Below, piece by piece: positions 22,637 to 33,183 of a stretch of 64,000 nt of DNA. The translations under genes and the position numbers were made by a program. This DNA comes from Pogostemon cablin (lineage: Eukaryota > Streptophyta > Magnoliopsida > Lamiales > Lamiaceae), in NCBI GenBank assembly GCA_023678885.1, contig CM042986.1, positions 2,666,001-2,730,000 on the forward strand. Reading direction: 5' to 3'. The stretch's first letter is position 1. Each line of letters begins with the position of its first letter. The notes under the pieces were generated by a model. That model ran no database searches and was not told the origin of the DNA. It saw only the letters and a list, made by a program, of their open reading frames with translations.

Positions 22637-23200
22637 TGTCATGGGAATTGGCAAATTGCAGTTTGAAGTAAGAACTTAAACATTGAAAGATAAAGCCTAA
22701 ACTATGAATGAAGAAACGAAACGAGAACACGAGAGTTTTTTAGAGTGGTTTGGCTCACTAAAGAGCCTACATCCACTATGGAGAGAGTATCTTATTCCAT
22801 ATGAGAGTGTGAGGAATATTACACGCTGAATAAATCAGCAAACCAGAAGCTATATATACAAGGATATGTAACTAGTTAACTTATGGGACTAACTCGTTGA
22901 AGCATCTTTAAGCCTTCAGTTGGAGTATCAAACGGTTACCAAACCGAGTGAAACTACTTCCAACTAACAGCATATGTGTCAAGCTTTCCAGCCATATGCT
23001 CAACCGCTCCTAACTCATCCTTTTAGCCACCAAACAAACTTCTCAAACTTCCCTGCTCACCTTATGCACCTGTTGCACCATTTGTTGTCATCTTGATTAT
23101 TAAACCAACTGATGCATCTGATTCTTCTATACAATATATCCATATGCAATCTAAGACTTCTGCAAACTTACCTATGATTGAATAAGGTTTATTCTTCACA
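22637..23200 (-). repeat. 3' LTR of the non-autonomous element
   Basis: Starts TGTCATGGG and ends TTCTTCACA on the plus strand. It is the downstream LTR in the element's own orientation. It matches the interrupted copy at 25146-32629 with scattered substitutions, so that insertion is older than the gypsy one. Confidence 0.88.
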
Positions 23201-25145
23201 AATCTCCACCTTAAACCTTAATCAAGTCATAGCAACTCTCTCTCCATTACACTACTCCACTTTGAGTAGCACCTCTTAACCATTGCTCCAACTTAAGCAA
23301 TACCTTTTTACCATTGCTCAACCATGAGCAACACCTGCAACATATAAATGTTAACTTACCGCCAAGCCACACTAAGTTCGAACCATTTTCCTAATGAAAG
23401 TGCTATAACTTTGAAGTTGATTCTAACTCACTAGGATTACCCGATGTTTTCTCCCATTTGCTCGTTGTATCAACGCCACTCTTAACCTATGTAACGCCAC
23501 CGAGTTCAAGTCACCACATCTCCTAACTACCTCATTATATCGCTACTTCACCCCGAACACTATCCATTCACATACCGGAAAGACTTTTTCCTTACAAACT
23601 TGTTGAGCTGATCTTATCTTGTGAAAATCAAGCTGTTGTAAACATGATTTCACCTAATGGGAAACCCATGTTTCTTTTAATCTGACTGTACCATCAGATT
23701 ACACCATGCCATGCATTCTTAAACAATCCTGACATATCCATGGAAAATTCCATGTCTCTTACTTGTGACTGCCACCTTGTACTGGTCAATTTATTTGAAC
23801 CTATACTAAACCAAAGTTATAATTTCCAGCCATTTCAAACTTTTGATCTCCACAAGTGATCTACTGATAATCGTTGAATAGAAATTGACCTTCACCTATG
23901 AACAATTTTGCTTCCCTTTAATTTGCTGTAAGCAACTCTTAATCACAATTGGATTGACCTACCTTCTTGTCTGAATATCACATCAATCCAATTTGTGAAC
24001 CCAGCTGCCAGCTTCATCATCCACAGCCGGAGAGAAGCTGTTGCTGTCATGCAATTCCATACGCTGCTCGATTTTGTCGAACTGCTGTAGTGTACTCTTG
24101 TCACGCTGGGCCTCCTTACTGCGATCGCCGGAATTTCGAACACTGTTGTTGTGTCAGTTTCTCGCCACAACCGTGAGAATATGTCCTTTGCCCATGGAGC
24201 CATTGTCTTCACTGATGGAGTTGCCTCCCAGTTCCGCCATCTTGTGCCTCCATGTACACTTACATCGTCACGCCGGAGAAAAGGTATCCTTCACCGCCGA
24301 GCGCCGCCCAAATTCACAAACCCATTGTCGCCGGTGAGTGAAGTCTTCCCCTGGGTTGATACAACTTCCTCGCCGGAAGATCCGCCTTCATTCGAAGCCT
24401 TATGTGATTAACACCAATTTCTGCAGATTCGTACTCACCTCAAGAATTGCCACTGTTGGATTTTCCCCAACCAATAACGTCTTTAGGATCTGTTTTCGCG
24501 TCGGCCCACCACCAGGTTCACATTGTTGGATTTTCAACTCCACCGCAAAATCTGCTTCCGTTGCTAAACTCGTTAGAATTCCATAACCCACTGGACAACA
24601 AGACTTCACATTCATTCTGCCGAGAATTTCCTTTCTTGGAACCACTTCCATCGCTTTCTTGATCTTCCCCTCTTCCCGTCTGCTGTAGATCAATAACTCG
24701 CAACCATCATTTCCTTGTTCTTCCATCTGCCTCCGTGTTCTTCTACCTCCAACCACCATCGACTGTCCGCCGATCTTCTGCGAGAACACTTCCATGTTGC
24801 CAATTACCCCTTGCAACATCTTACTCTCCACGGTTGAATATCAAGAACTCCCTATCTTGCAGATCTCAGAACCCCAACTTGGTTGCACATTGACCCACTT
24901 TTGACGTTGGTTCTCTCTCTCCTCTCTCCTCTGAACCGTTGTCCAAAGAACGACTCTGAATCCCTCTCTCGTTGATCTGCAAGAATCGCCTACTTTCTTG
25001 CATCTCACTGTTCTTCTTCATCTTTATATCGCGAACAGATTTCATATCCTCTGAAACCGCTTTCAAACTTCATGGAAACACCAACTTGATCTTCAATCTC
25101 CATCTTCTTCCTTGACCTGCCCTTCTTCCCACAGACGGCGCCAAT
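23201..25145 (-). other. Internal domain of the non-autonomous element, no retroviral genes
   Basis: 1.9 kb between LTRs. The longest minus-strand frame (24400-24831, 143 codons) and others near 23943-24212 and 24866-25066 show no protease, polymerase, integrase or zinc-knuckle motif. The right half is richer in GC than the left and reads like captured host sequence, but no gene could be recognised. This is the usual layout of LARD-type elements. Confidence 0.6.
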
Positions 25146-25370
25146 TGTCATGGGAATTGGCAAATTTCAGTTTGAAGCAAGAACTTAAACATTGAAATAT
25201 AAAGCCTAAACTATGGATGAAGAAACGAAATGAGAACACGAGAGTTTTTTATAGTGGTTCGGCTCACTAAAGAGCCTATATCCACTATGGAGAGAGTATC
25301 TTATTCCATATGAGAGTGTGAGGAAGATTACACGCTGAATAAATCAGCAAACAAAAAGCTATATATACAA
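25146..25370 (-). repeat. 5' LTR of the non-autonomous element, first part
   Basis: 225 bp from TGTCATGGG to the gypsy insertion point. The rest of the same LTR resumes at 32292. Confidence 0.88.
25366..25370. repeat. Target-site duplication TACAA, left copy of gypsy insertion
   Basis: TACAA at 25366-25370 is repeated exactly at 32287-32291, immediately outside the two ends of the gypsy element. Confidence 0.95.
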
Positions 25371-27195
25371 TGTCACGACCCACTTCACATAACTTATAAT
25401 TCAAATACTAATTTACCTAACCATCGTCATAATAAAAAAAACTGCATTTTTTTTTTTTTTTTTTTCACATAATATGCTTATAACCAACACAATCACACCA
25501 GTTCAACATACGTGACTGGTTTCTGATACCACCTCAAATCAGATAAACTCACGACAATACTTATTATATTACACAACCAAAACATCAGCGGAAAACAAAA
25601 TAAACCCACGGCCTAGCCCAACAGGTCGTCATCTATGTACATCCTCTCAAAACTGGAAGGAGCTCCACAGCTTGCACAGTCACATCACACACTCAATCAT
25701 CAACAGGCTCACCTACAATGCATAAACTAGTGAGATAAAAATCTCAGTAAGTAGAAATCATGCATGTCCGTGCATGAAAATGCATTTAGTTCTCTATCGC
25801 CTATTTCTTAATTTTTCCTAATTGATCTCTTTTATTTTGAAAATTATTCACGTTGCGGGATCCCCACGACACACTTATGATATGCACCCCAAAAGAGCTC
25901 AATGGGGACGATTTTTCCGAACCCCGAAAATAGTGCCGAGAACGATTTTTCCGAACTCTGGCAAAGTGGTGGGGACGATTTTTTCCGAACCCCTAATAAA
26001 AATGTCGGGAACGATTTTTCCGAACCCTGACAGAGATGCATATATAGTGGCCGCACACACCATTAGTATCTTATTAATTTTGAGGAAAACACTTTTCATG
26101 TTTATGCATGGTATGCACCCAGAACAATTAAATGTGCATCATAAACTATTTACAATATCAATATCAACATTTAATCATAATAAAGTAACAACTTAATTTC
26201 AATTCATAAAAATTCACTTCTGAAATAACAACTCCATCTTGGATCCCACAGATCCTTATAACCAATATTTTCTCAAACCATATAAATATATTTGTAACAG
26301 TTTCCAATCACACAGATCTATATAGGATAATAATAATATTTCCAATCACATGGATCCACAACTTGTATCACAATATTATCACAAATAATTTACATATACT
26401 ATTATTAAATATGAACCCTACTTTCTCCAAATCACATAAATACACAGCTTGTATAACAATTTAATCACAAATAATTCATATTGTAATTAAACTAATTACC
26501 AATAATCCATAATATAATTATCACATATTAATTACAAATAATCCACAAACAACATGTTTATGCATTGTAGTTGAACTTCTACTTACTTGGATTCCGACAG
26601 TAATATAAACCCCGTAAAGAATTGTAACTAATTCACTCCGACACGCACGTTCCGGCGCGCTCCCTCTTCTCTTTCTCTTCTTCCTCTCTCTCTCCTCTCT
26701 CTCCCTTTCTGCTCTCTCTCCTCTCTGCTCTCTCTCCTATCTCTCTCTTTCTTTTTCCTTCTTCTTCTTTCGTTTATACATATTTATAGAGGTGAAAATT
26801 TTTTTTTTTTTTTTTTATTAATTAAAACACGGCTGATTGCAGCCATTCACCATTTTTTCAAATTTGGCTGCTTAATGCAGCCACCACAATTGACTTTCTT
26901 TTTTTTTTTTTTATATTATTATTATTATAATAATTAAAATATGTGTGATACTTAATAATTAAGAAAAAGTGTATTTATACTCATAAAATAATTTACTCAT
27001 ATATCCCAAATTAATGCACGTAAATATTTATGCACCCATATATTCACATATTGTCACCATGTTTATCACGTATGTATCAAATAAAATGTAAAGATAATTA
27101 AAATGTAAAAACAATTATCATATAATTATAAAATGCACATAACAAAAAAATTAAATTATATTGACACATGAGTAGTGAGAAGCTCGGGTATCACA
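25371..27195 (-). repeat. 3' LTR of the gypsy element, full length (1825 bp)
   Basis: Holds a poly-T run near 25445-25465, four copies of an ACGATTTTTCCGAACC motif (25902-26035), a CT-rich tract (about 26683-26770) and further poly-T runs near 26800 and 26900. It ends GGGTATCACA. Compared with the 5' LTR it carries about 1.45 kb more. Confidence 0.92.
25902..26035 (+). repeat. Four-copy degenerate tandem array in the gypsy LTR
   Basis: Units of roughly 30-40 bp, each with the core ACGATTTTTCCGAACYC preceded by gggg or cgag, at about 25908, 25940, 25974 and 26010. Spacers differ in length. The 5' LTR lacks the whole array. Confidence 0.8.
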
Positions 27196-27234
27196 TCCTT
27201 CCCACCTTATAAAAATTTCGTCCTCGAAATTTAC

Positions 27235-30200
27235 TTACCTGAAGAGGTCTGGGTAATTAGCCATCATTTCATCCTCTCTTTCCCAAGTGGCTTCTTCAAC
27301 TAACTGGTTCCTCCATAATACCTTTACTAATGGTATTTCTTTATTTCTGAGCTTCTTCACTTCTCGCCACAAGATCTCAACTGGTACCTCCTCATAACTC
27401 AAATTTTCTTTCAACTCAACTGGTTCCTGCCTGAGAACATGAGATGGATTTGGAACATACTTCCTCAAAACAGATACATGAAACACGTCATGTACTCTAG
27501 ACATCGATGCTGGTAACTCCAATTTATAGGCAACATTGCCAACTCTCTCAATGATAGTGAACGGACCAACATATCTTGGACTGAGTTTCCCTTTCTTTCC
27601 AAACCGCCTTACCCCTTTCATTGGAGAAACTTTCAGAAATACCTGATCACCCACTTCAAATTCCAATTCTCTCCTCCGTTTGTCTGCATAACTCTTTTGC
27701 CGATCTTGAGCAACTTTCATCTTCTCTCGTATACGGTTAACAGCTTCTGACATTTCACGAATCAAATCTGGACCCAAAAGTTTCCTCTCTCCAACTTCAT
27801 CCCAATGAACTGGAGATCTACACTTCCTCCCATACAATGCTTCATATGGAGCCATCCCGATAGTAGACTGATAACTGTTATTGTACGAGAATTCTATCAA
27901 AGGCAAAAATTTACTCCACTGACCTTGAAAATTCAACACACATGCTCTGAGCATATCCTCCAAAATTTGTATTGTACGCTCTGATTGACCATCTGTCTGT
28001 GGATGGAATGCTGTGCTGAAAGATAACTGTGTCCCCAATGCCTTATGTAAACTCTTCCAGAAAGCAGACAAGAATCTCGTATCTCTGTCTGACACAATGG
28101 AAAGTGGTACTCCATGGAGTCTGACAATCTCTTGTATATAAAGTTGGGCATAACGATCCATGGAATACGTAGAGCTAATAGGAAGAAAATGAGCTGACTT
28201 AGTCAATCGATCCACAATTACCCAAATAGCATCGTGACCTTTCACTGTCTTCGGTAGCCCGATAACAAAATCCATCGTGATATTCTCCCACTTCCATTCT
28301 GGAATAAATAAAGGCTGCAAAGTTCCTGCTGGTCTCTGATGTTCGGCTTTGACTTGCTGACACGTCAAACATTGTTCCACATATCGAGCAATATCTCTCT
28401 TCATTCCTAGCCACCAATAATGTGTCTTCAAATCTCTATACATTTTAGTAGCTCCTGGATGCACAGAGTAGAGTGTTGAATGAGCTTCTGCCATAACTTC
28501 TTTCCGAATGTCATCCACTTCAGGTAGACACAATCGACCTCCATAACGAATCACGCCATCATCTCCTAATTGGAAGTCAGAAGACTTTCCAGAGCTGATA
28601 TCATTCTTTATTTTGTCAAACAACTTATCCTCATGTTGACTCTGTCGAATCTTATCCATCAAAGTTGGTCGAAGTGTCAGAGCTGCCATCCTTGCTTCCA
28701 ACGATCCTTCCTGAATGATCTCTACACCCATCCTTTGTAAATCAAGCAACTCTGGTTTCTGATTTACGATCATAGCAGCTACACTCTGTATTGCCTTTCG
28801 GCTCAATGCATCAGCAACCACATTGGCTTTTCCTGGATGATAATTGATAACACAGTCGTAATCCTTCACCAATTCTAACCATCTTCTTTGCCTCATATTC
28901 AACTCTTTCTGAGTGAAAAAGTACTTCAAACTCTTATGATCAGTATAGATTTCACAACGTTCCCCATACAGATAATGCCTCCATATCTTGAGTGCAAACA
29001 CCACTGCAGCTAACTCTAAATCATGAGTTGGATAATTCTTCTCATACTCCCTTAACTGTCTGGATGCATACGCTATCACTTTCCCATTTTGCATCAATAC
29101 ACACCCAAGACCATTCTTTGAAGCATCACTGTAAACCTTGAAGTTTCCTGTCTCTGTAGGAATAGTTAAGATAGGTGCTGATGTCAATCGTCCCTTCAAT
29201 TCTTGAAAACTTTGTTCACATTCCTCTGTCCATGTGAACTTCACATTCTTCCTGGTCAACTGTGTTAATGGTGAAGCAATCTTAGAAAATCCTTCAACAA
29301 ACCTTCGATAATATCCCGCCAATCCAAGAAAGCTACGAACCTCAGTGGGATTTGAGGGTTGTGGCCAATCATGGATTGCTTTAACTTTACCTGGATCCAC
29401 TGAAATTCCTTCTCCCGATACCACGTGTCCCAAGAAAACAACTCGGTCTAACCAAAATTCACATTTCTTGAACTTCGCATACAACTGTCTCTCCTTTAGA
29501 ATCTCTAACACCTTTCTCAAGTGCAGTGCATGATCTTCCTTATTCTTAGAGTAAATTAGAATATCATCGATAAACACAATCACAAATTTATCGAGAAATT
29601 CCTGAAATACTCTATTCATCAAATCCATAAATGCTGCAGGAGCATTTGTTAATCCAAACGGCATCACTAAGAACTCATAGTGCCCGTACCTTGTACTGAA
29701 TGCAGTCTTTGGAATATCCTCTTTCTTTAACTTCAACTGATGATACCCCGACCGCAAATCAATCTTCGAAAAGATAGCTGCACCCTGTAACTGATCAAAC
29801 AGATCATCAATGCGAGGCAATGGATATTTATTCTTCACCGTAACTTTGTTGAGATCCCGATAATCAATGCACATTCTCAATGTGCCATCCTTCTTTCGAA
29901 CAAACAGAACTGGTGCTCCCCAAGGAGAGAAACTAGGTTGGATGAATCCTTTGTCTAGCAACTCTTGTAACTGTATCTTCAATTCCTTCAGTTCAGCTGG
30001 TGCCATTCTGTATGGCGCTTTAGATATAGGAGCAGTTCCTGGTTGTAACTCAATAACAAACTCTATTTCTCGGTCTGGTGGCAAACCTGGAAGATCATCT
30101 GGAAATACTCCCAGATATTCCTGAACTATTGGTACATTATCAATAACTGGACATTGTTGCCCCTCAACATTCATTACACTCACCAGATACACCTCACAAC

Positions 30201-31749
30201 CACTTTCCAACAACCGCTGTGCTTTTGCGGCTGATATCATCGGAAATCTAAAGCTTTTCTTGATTCCAACAAAAGTGAACGGTTCACCTTTCACTGGCTG
30301 AAAAGTGATACTCTTCTTCTGACAATCTATTGTAGCACCGTATTTTGACAACCAATCCATGCCCAATATGATATCATAATCATTCATACTTAACACAATC
30401 AAATTAGCGAGGAGTCTTCTTCCTTCAATAGGAATAACACAACCTCGAAGAAGTTGATTAGTTTGCTTTGACTCACCAGAAGGTATTATCACCTCATAAT
30501 TAGATTCTATCAAGTTAGGTGTTCCACCCAACTTTTTCACATACTCAGTGGATACAAATGAATGTGTTGCTCCAGAATCAAATAGCACATATGTAGAAGT
30601 GCCAAAAATAGAGAACTTACCAGTGACAACTGAGGGATTCGCGTCTGCCTCCTCTCGCGTCAAAGTATACACCCTAGCTGGAGCTCTTCCCTGCTGTACC
30701 TGCTTCCCTTTCTTAGGACAAGTAGTAGACACATGTCCTTTCTCCCCGCATGTGTAACACGTTCTCGGAGGAATTTGACACTCCCCACCATGTGATCTAA
30801 GACAATTAGGACATATAGGTACTGGCGGCGCCGTTGGCACTTTTCCCTGATCAAATTTAGGACGCTTGTTGGGTTCTCCTCGTCTCTGTCCTTGCTCCAC
30901 TTGAACATTTGAATTCGGTCTCTGAAATGACATCGGCCTCTTATCAACTCTCCCAAACTGTTGTATTGGTTTCTGTTGAAATTGACGTCTAATAGCTTGC
31001 GCTTGTCTGATCCTCGTTTCCGCTTGCTCAGCAATTTGAGCCCTTTCTGCAACTTGTGAGTATGTTGCTCCATGCAGTCCCGCCATACTCACATCTCTAT
31101 AAAGTTCAGGCCTTAAGCCTTCCACAAATCTCTCAACTTTCAGTGCCTCCGTACTAACCATATGTTCAGCAAACCTCGACAACTGCTCAAACTTACGAAG
31201 GTATTCTGTGACTGACATGCCACCTTGCCTCAACTGTATGAACTCATTCATCTTCATGGCTCTCACTGGTGCCGTAAAGTACTTGTTTCTGAAAAGCTCC
31301 TTGAACCTTTCCCATGTCATAATCGTGACATCCTCGATACTTTTAATCGTATCCCACCAGTGGCCTGCACTTCCTCGTAACATGAAAGAAGCACATAGCA
31401 CTCTATCCCCATCTGGAATTCTACTGTATTGAAACATGTTTTCCACTGTGCGTAACCAATCCTCTGCATCTGTGGGGTCTGCTGCGTCCTCAAATATTGG
31501 AGGGTTCAACTTTCGAAACCTCTCACAAACCATTTCCACACGTTCTGATTGACGTCTATCTTGGTTTGCATTACCCTCTGGTTGTCCACCCATATCTCTT
31601 TGCTGAATTAGTTGCTGTATCTGTTGGGACTGGCGCTCAACCAATTCCATTAGTCGAGTAATCACCGCATCACGATTATTCCCTTCAGTAAGTGCTGCTT
31701 GCTCAGCAGTCCTATCCCCTTCAGAACTTTCACTTGTATCCCTTACCAT
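27235..31749 (-). CDS. Gypsy gag-pol polyprotein
   Basis: 1504 residues in one frame. In order: an N-terminal Gln-rich coil, retrotransposon gag domain (roughly 80-250), CCHC knuckle (CYTCGEKGHVSTTC), aspartic protease (LFDSGATHSFVS), reverse transcriptase with the catalytic FIDDILIYSK box, RNase H (DASKNGLGC and later TDHKSLKYF), HHCC integrase zinc finger, integrase core (TMDFVIGLPK, and DRDTRF) and a chromodomain-like C-terminus (VLWRNQLVEEATWE). This is the Ty3/gypsy order, with integrase last. Proteins of this class copy the element RNA in cytoplasmic particles and integrate the DNA; chromodomain-like tails steer insertion to heterochromatin. All key residues seen are present and there is no internal stop. 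Confidence 0.96.
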   Translation of the reverse strand: MVRDTSESSEGDRTAEQAALTEGNNRDAVITRLMELVERQSQQIQQLIQQRDMGGQPEGNANQDRRQSERVEMVCERFRKLNPPIFEDAADPTDAEDWLRTVENMFQYSRIPDGDRVLCASFMLRGSAGHWWDTIKSIEDVTIMTWERFKELFRNKYFTAPVRAMKMNEFIQLRQGGMSVTEYLRKFEQLSRFAEHMVSTEALKVERFVEGLRPELYRDVSMAGLHGATYSQVAERAQIAEQAETRIRQAQAIRRQFQQKPIQQFGRVDKRPMSFQRPNSNVQVEQGQRRGEPNKRPKFDQGKVPTAPPVPICPNCLRSHGGECQIPPRTCYTCGEKGHVSTTCPKKGKQVQQGRAPARVYTLTREEADANPSVVTGKFSIFGTSTYVLFDSGATHSFVSTEYVKKLGGTPNLIESNYEVIIPSGESKQTNQLLRGCVIPIEGRRLLANLIVLSMNDYDIILGMDWLSKYGATIDCQKKSITFQPVKGEPFTFVGIKKSFRFPMISAAKAQRLLESGCEVYLVSVMNVEGQQCPVIDNVPIVQEYLGVFPDDLPGLPPDREIEFVIELQPGTAPISKAPYRMAPAELKELKIQLQELLDKGFIQPSFSPWGAPVLFVRKKDGTLRMCIDYRDLNKVTVKNKYPLPRIDDLFDQLQGAAIFSKIDLRSGYHQLKLKKEDIPKTAFSTRYGHYEFLVMPFGLTNAPAAFMDLMNRVFQEFLDKFVIVFIDDILIYSKNKEDHALHLRKVLEILKERQLYAKFKKCEFWLDRVVFLGHVVSGEGISVDPGKVKAIHDWPQPSNPTEVRSFLGLAGYYRRFVEGFSKIASPLTQLTRKNVKFTWTEECEQSFQELKGRLTSAPILTIPTETGNFKVYSDASKNGLGCVLMQNGKVIAYASRQLREYEKNYPTHDLELAAVVFALKIWRHYLYGERCEIYTDHKSLKYFFTQKELNMRQRRWLELVKDYDCVINYHPGKANVVADALSRKAIQSVAAMIVNQKPELLDLQRMGVEIIQEGSLEARMAALTLRPTLMDKIRQSQHEDKLFDKIKNDISSGKSSDFQLGDDGVIRYGGRLCLPEVDDIRKEVMAEAHSTLYSVHPGATKMYRDLKTHYWWLGMKRDIARYVEQCLTCQQVKAEHQRPAGTLQPLFIPEWKWENITMDFVIGLPKTVKGHDAIWVIVDRLTKSAHFLPISSTYSMDRYAQLYIQEIVRLHGVPLSIVSDRDTRFLSAFWKSLHKALGTQLSFSTAFHPQTDGQSERTIQILEDMLRACVLNFQGQWSKFLPLIEFSYNNSYQSTIGMAPYEALYGRKCRSPVHWDEVGERKLLGPDLIREMSEAVNRIREKMKVAQDRQKSYADKRRRELEFEVGDQVFLKVSPMKGVRRFGKKGKLSPRYVGPFTIIERVGNVAYKLELPASMSRVHDVFHVSVLRKYVPNPSHVLRQEPVELKENLSYEEVPVEILWREVKKLRNKEIPLVKVLWRNQLVEEATWEREDEMMANYPDLFR

Positions 31750-31913
31750 ATTGTCTAATAATTACGCTTCCTGCATCCCATGACCAATATAATTTATAAG
31801 ACACATAATAACACAGAAGGAAAATAACACTTACTTGCAAAGCTGCGCTCCCAAAGAATGAGTTCATGTACATAGACAGTCTGCAGGACCCAAACCGTGC
31901 TCTGATACCACTC

Positions 31914-32286
31914 TGTCACGACCCACTTCACATAACTTATAATTCAAATACTAATTTACCTAACCATCGTCATAATAAAAAAAAACTGCATTTTTTTTTT
32001 TTTATATTATTATTATTATAATAATTAAAATATGTGTGATACTTAATAATTAAGAAAAAGTGTATTTATACTCATAAAATAATTTACTCATATATCCCAA
32101 ATTAATGCACGTAAATATTTATGCACCCATATATTCACATATTGTCACCATGTTTATCACGTATGTATCAAATAAAATGTAAAGATAATTAAAATGTAAA
32201 AACAATTATCATATAATTATAAAATGCACATAACAAAAAAATTAAATTATATTGACACATGAGTAGTGAGAAGCTCGGGTATCACA
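31914..32286 (-). repeat. 5' LTR of the gypsy element, internally deleted (373 bp)
   Basis: Shares its first ~75 bp and last ~275 bp almost base for base with the 3' LTR. The parts are joined at a poly-T run, so about 1452 bp corresponding to 25462-26912 are missing. Confidence 0.92.
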
Positions 32287-32291
32287 TACAA
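32287..32291. repeat. Target-site duplication TACAA, right copy of gypsy insertion
   Basis: Exact partner of 25366-25370. Confidence 0.95.
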
Positions 32292-32629
32292 AGATATGTA
32301 ACTAGCTAACTTATGAGACTAACTCGCTGAAGCATCTTTGAGACTTCAGTTGGAGTATCAAACGGTTACCAAACCGAGTGAAACTACTTCCAACTAACAG
32401 CTTATGTGTCAAGCTTTCCAGCCATATGCTCAACCGCTCTTAACTCATTCGTTTAGCCACCAAACAAACTCCTCAAACTTCCCTGCTCACCTTATGCACA
32501 TGTTGCACCATTTGTTGTCATCTTGATTATTAAACCAACTGATGCATCTGATTCTTCTATACAACATATCCATATGCAATCAAGATTTCTGCAAACTTAC
32601 CTATGATTGAATAAGGTTTATTCTTCACA
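32292..32629 (-). repeat. 5' LTR of the non-autonomous element, second part
   Basis: 338 bp that continue the LTR after the gypsy element and end TTCTTCACA. It aligns with 22863-23200, including the phrases gaagcatcttt and atgcatctgattcttctat. Confidence 0.88.
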
Positions 32630-32875
32630 AGAGAAATTCTTGATCACAAGTTCATGGATAGGCTAAAACTAGAGTTAGATTTAAACGAGACAAGTAACTG
32701 TAATAGGATTGTAAGTTATTGTCAAAATCGTGCTGCAATCTAATGGATAGTTTTAAGGGAATTACGTGGTCTTCCCGTTTTAATTTTGAGATGTTCCATA
32801 ACAAGTTATTTTGTTATTTTTGCGTAGAATATCTATTTTAAGAATTACATATAAGACTCACAATGCATTAAATAA

Positions 32876-33080
32876 TACTCCCTTCGTCCGGTTTTAAGGT
32901 GTCCGTTTGTTTTTTGCACGTGGATTAAAGAGTATTATTATTTGTAAAGTGGATAATTGTATTAGAGAGATGTGGTGGACCATATTATATACTTTTTTTA
33001 CTAAACAGAGTAAATTGACACCTTTAAAGCGGACGCAAAAAATAGTAAAATGGACACCTTAGAAACGAACAGATGGAGTA
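32876..33080. mobile_element. Stowaway-like MITE
   Basis: Left end TACTCCCTTCGTCCGG and right end GAACAGATGGAGTA are inverted repeats that continue inward (aaggtgtcc against ggacacctt). Flanked by TA. Confidence 0.85.
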
Positions 33081-33133
33081 ATATTCTTTCCCACCATTTC
33101 ATGAATGTTATGATAAGTGAGTAAGTGAATACA

Positions 33134-33138
<5 letters not shown>

Positions 33139-33182
<44 letters not shown>
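33139..33182. repeat. TA dinucleotide microsatellite
   Basis: About 44 bp of uninterrupted TA. Confidence 0.95.

Positions 33183-33183
<1 letters not shown>

Larger units (their letters stand above)
25371..32286 (-). mobile_element. Ty3/gypsy chromovirus-type retrotransposon with intact polyprotein
   Basis: Begins TGTCACGACC and ends GGGTATCACA on the plus strand; reads right to left. On the minus strand the order is 5' LTR (31914-32286), primer-binding site TGGTATCAGAGC for initiator tRNA-Met (31899-31910), gag-pol (31749 to 27235), purine tract (rc of tccttcccacctt, 27196-27208), 3' LTR (25371-27195). A perfect 5-bp target duplication, one unbroken 1504-codon frame and almost identical shared LTR parts all indicate a recent insertion. 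The tRNA primer, domain order and long LTR fit the Tekay/Del group; that clade call is an inference. Confidence 0.95.
22637..32629 (-). mobile_element. Non-autonomous copia-like LTR element, interrupted by a gypsy insertion
   Basis: LTRs at 22637-23200 (564 bp) and at 25146-25370 plus 32292-32629 (563 bp once the inserted element and the duplicated TACAA are removed). Both start TGTCATGGGAATTGG and end TTCTTCACA. A primer-binding site TGGCGCCGT (minus strand, 25135-25143) lies two bases from the right-hand LTR. A purine tract (aaggtggagatt on the minus strand) abuts the left one, so the element reads right to left. Flanks AGAGG (22632-22636) and AGAGA (32630-32634) are a target duplication with one mismatch. 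The 1.9-kb internal region has no gag or pol, so the element depends on proteins made elsewhere. Confidence 0.88.

Noticed and set aside
24041..24586. Overlapping plus-strand frames inside the LARD element
   Set aside because: Three overlapping frames over the same bases, none with known motifs; opposite to the element's orientation.
25902..26035. CRISPR-like array
   Set aside because: Only four degenerate copies with irregular spacers, inside a plant retrotransposon LTR.
25822..26196. 124-codon frame within the gypsy LTR
   Set aside because: Generated by the ACGATTTTTCCGAACC tandem array reading through; repetitive content, no gene.
22277..32802. A third, outer LTR element enclosing the nested pair, suggested by TGTTAGCATG at 22277 and ataaca near 32797
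   Set aside because: No matching LTR copies or target duplication could be found; the promoter-like tatataaagg alone is not enough.
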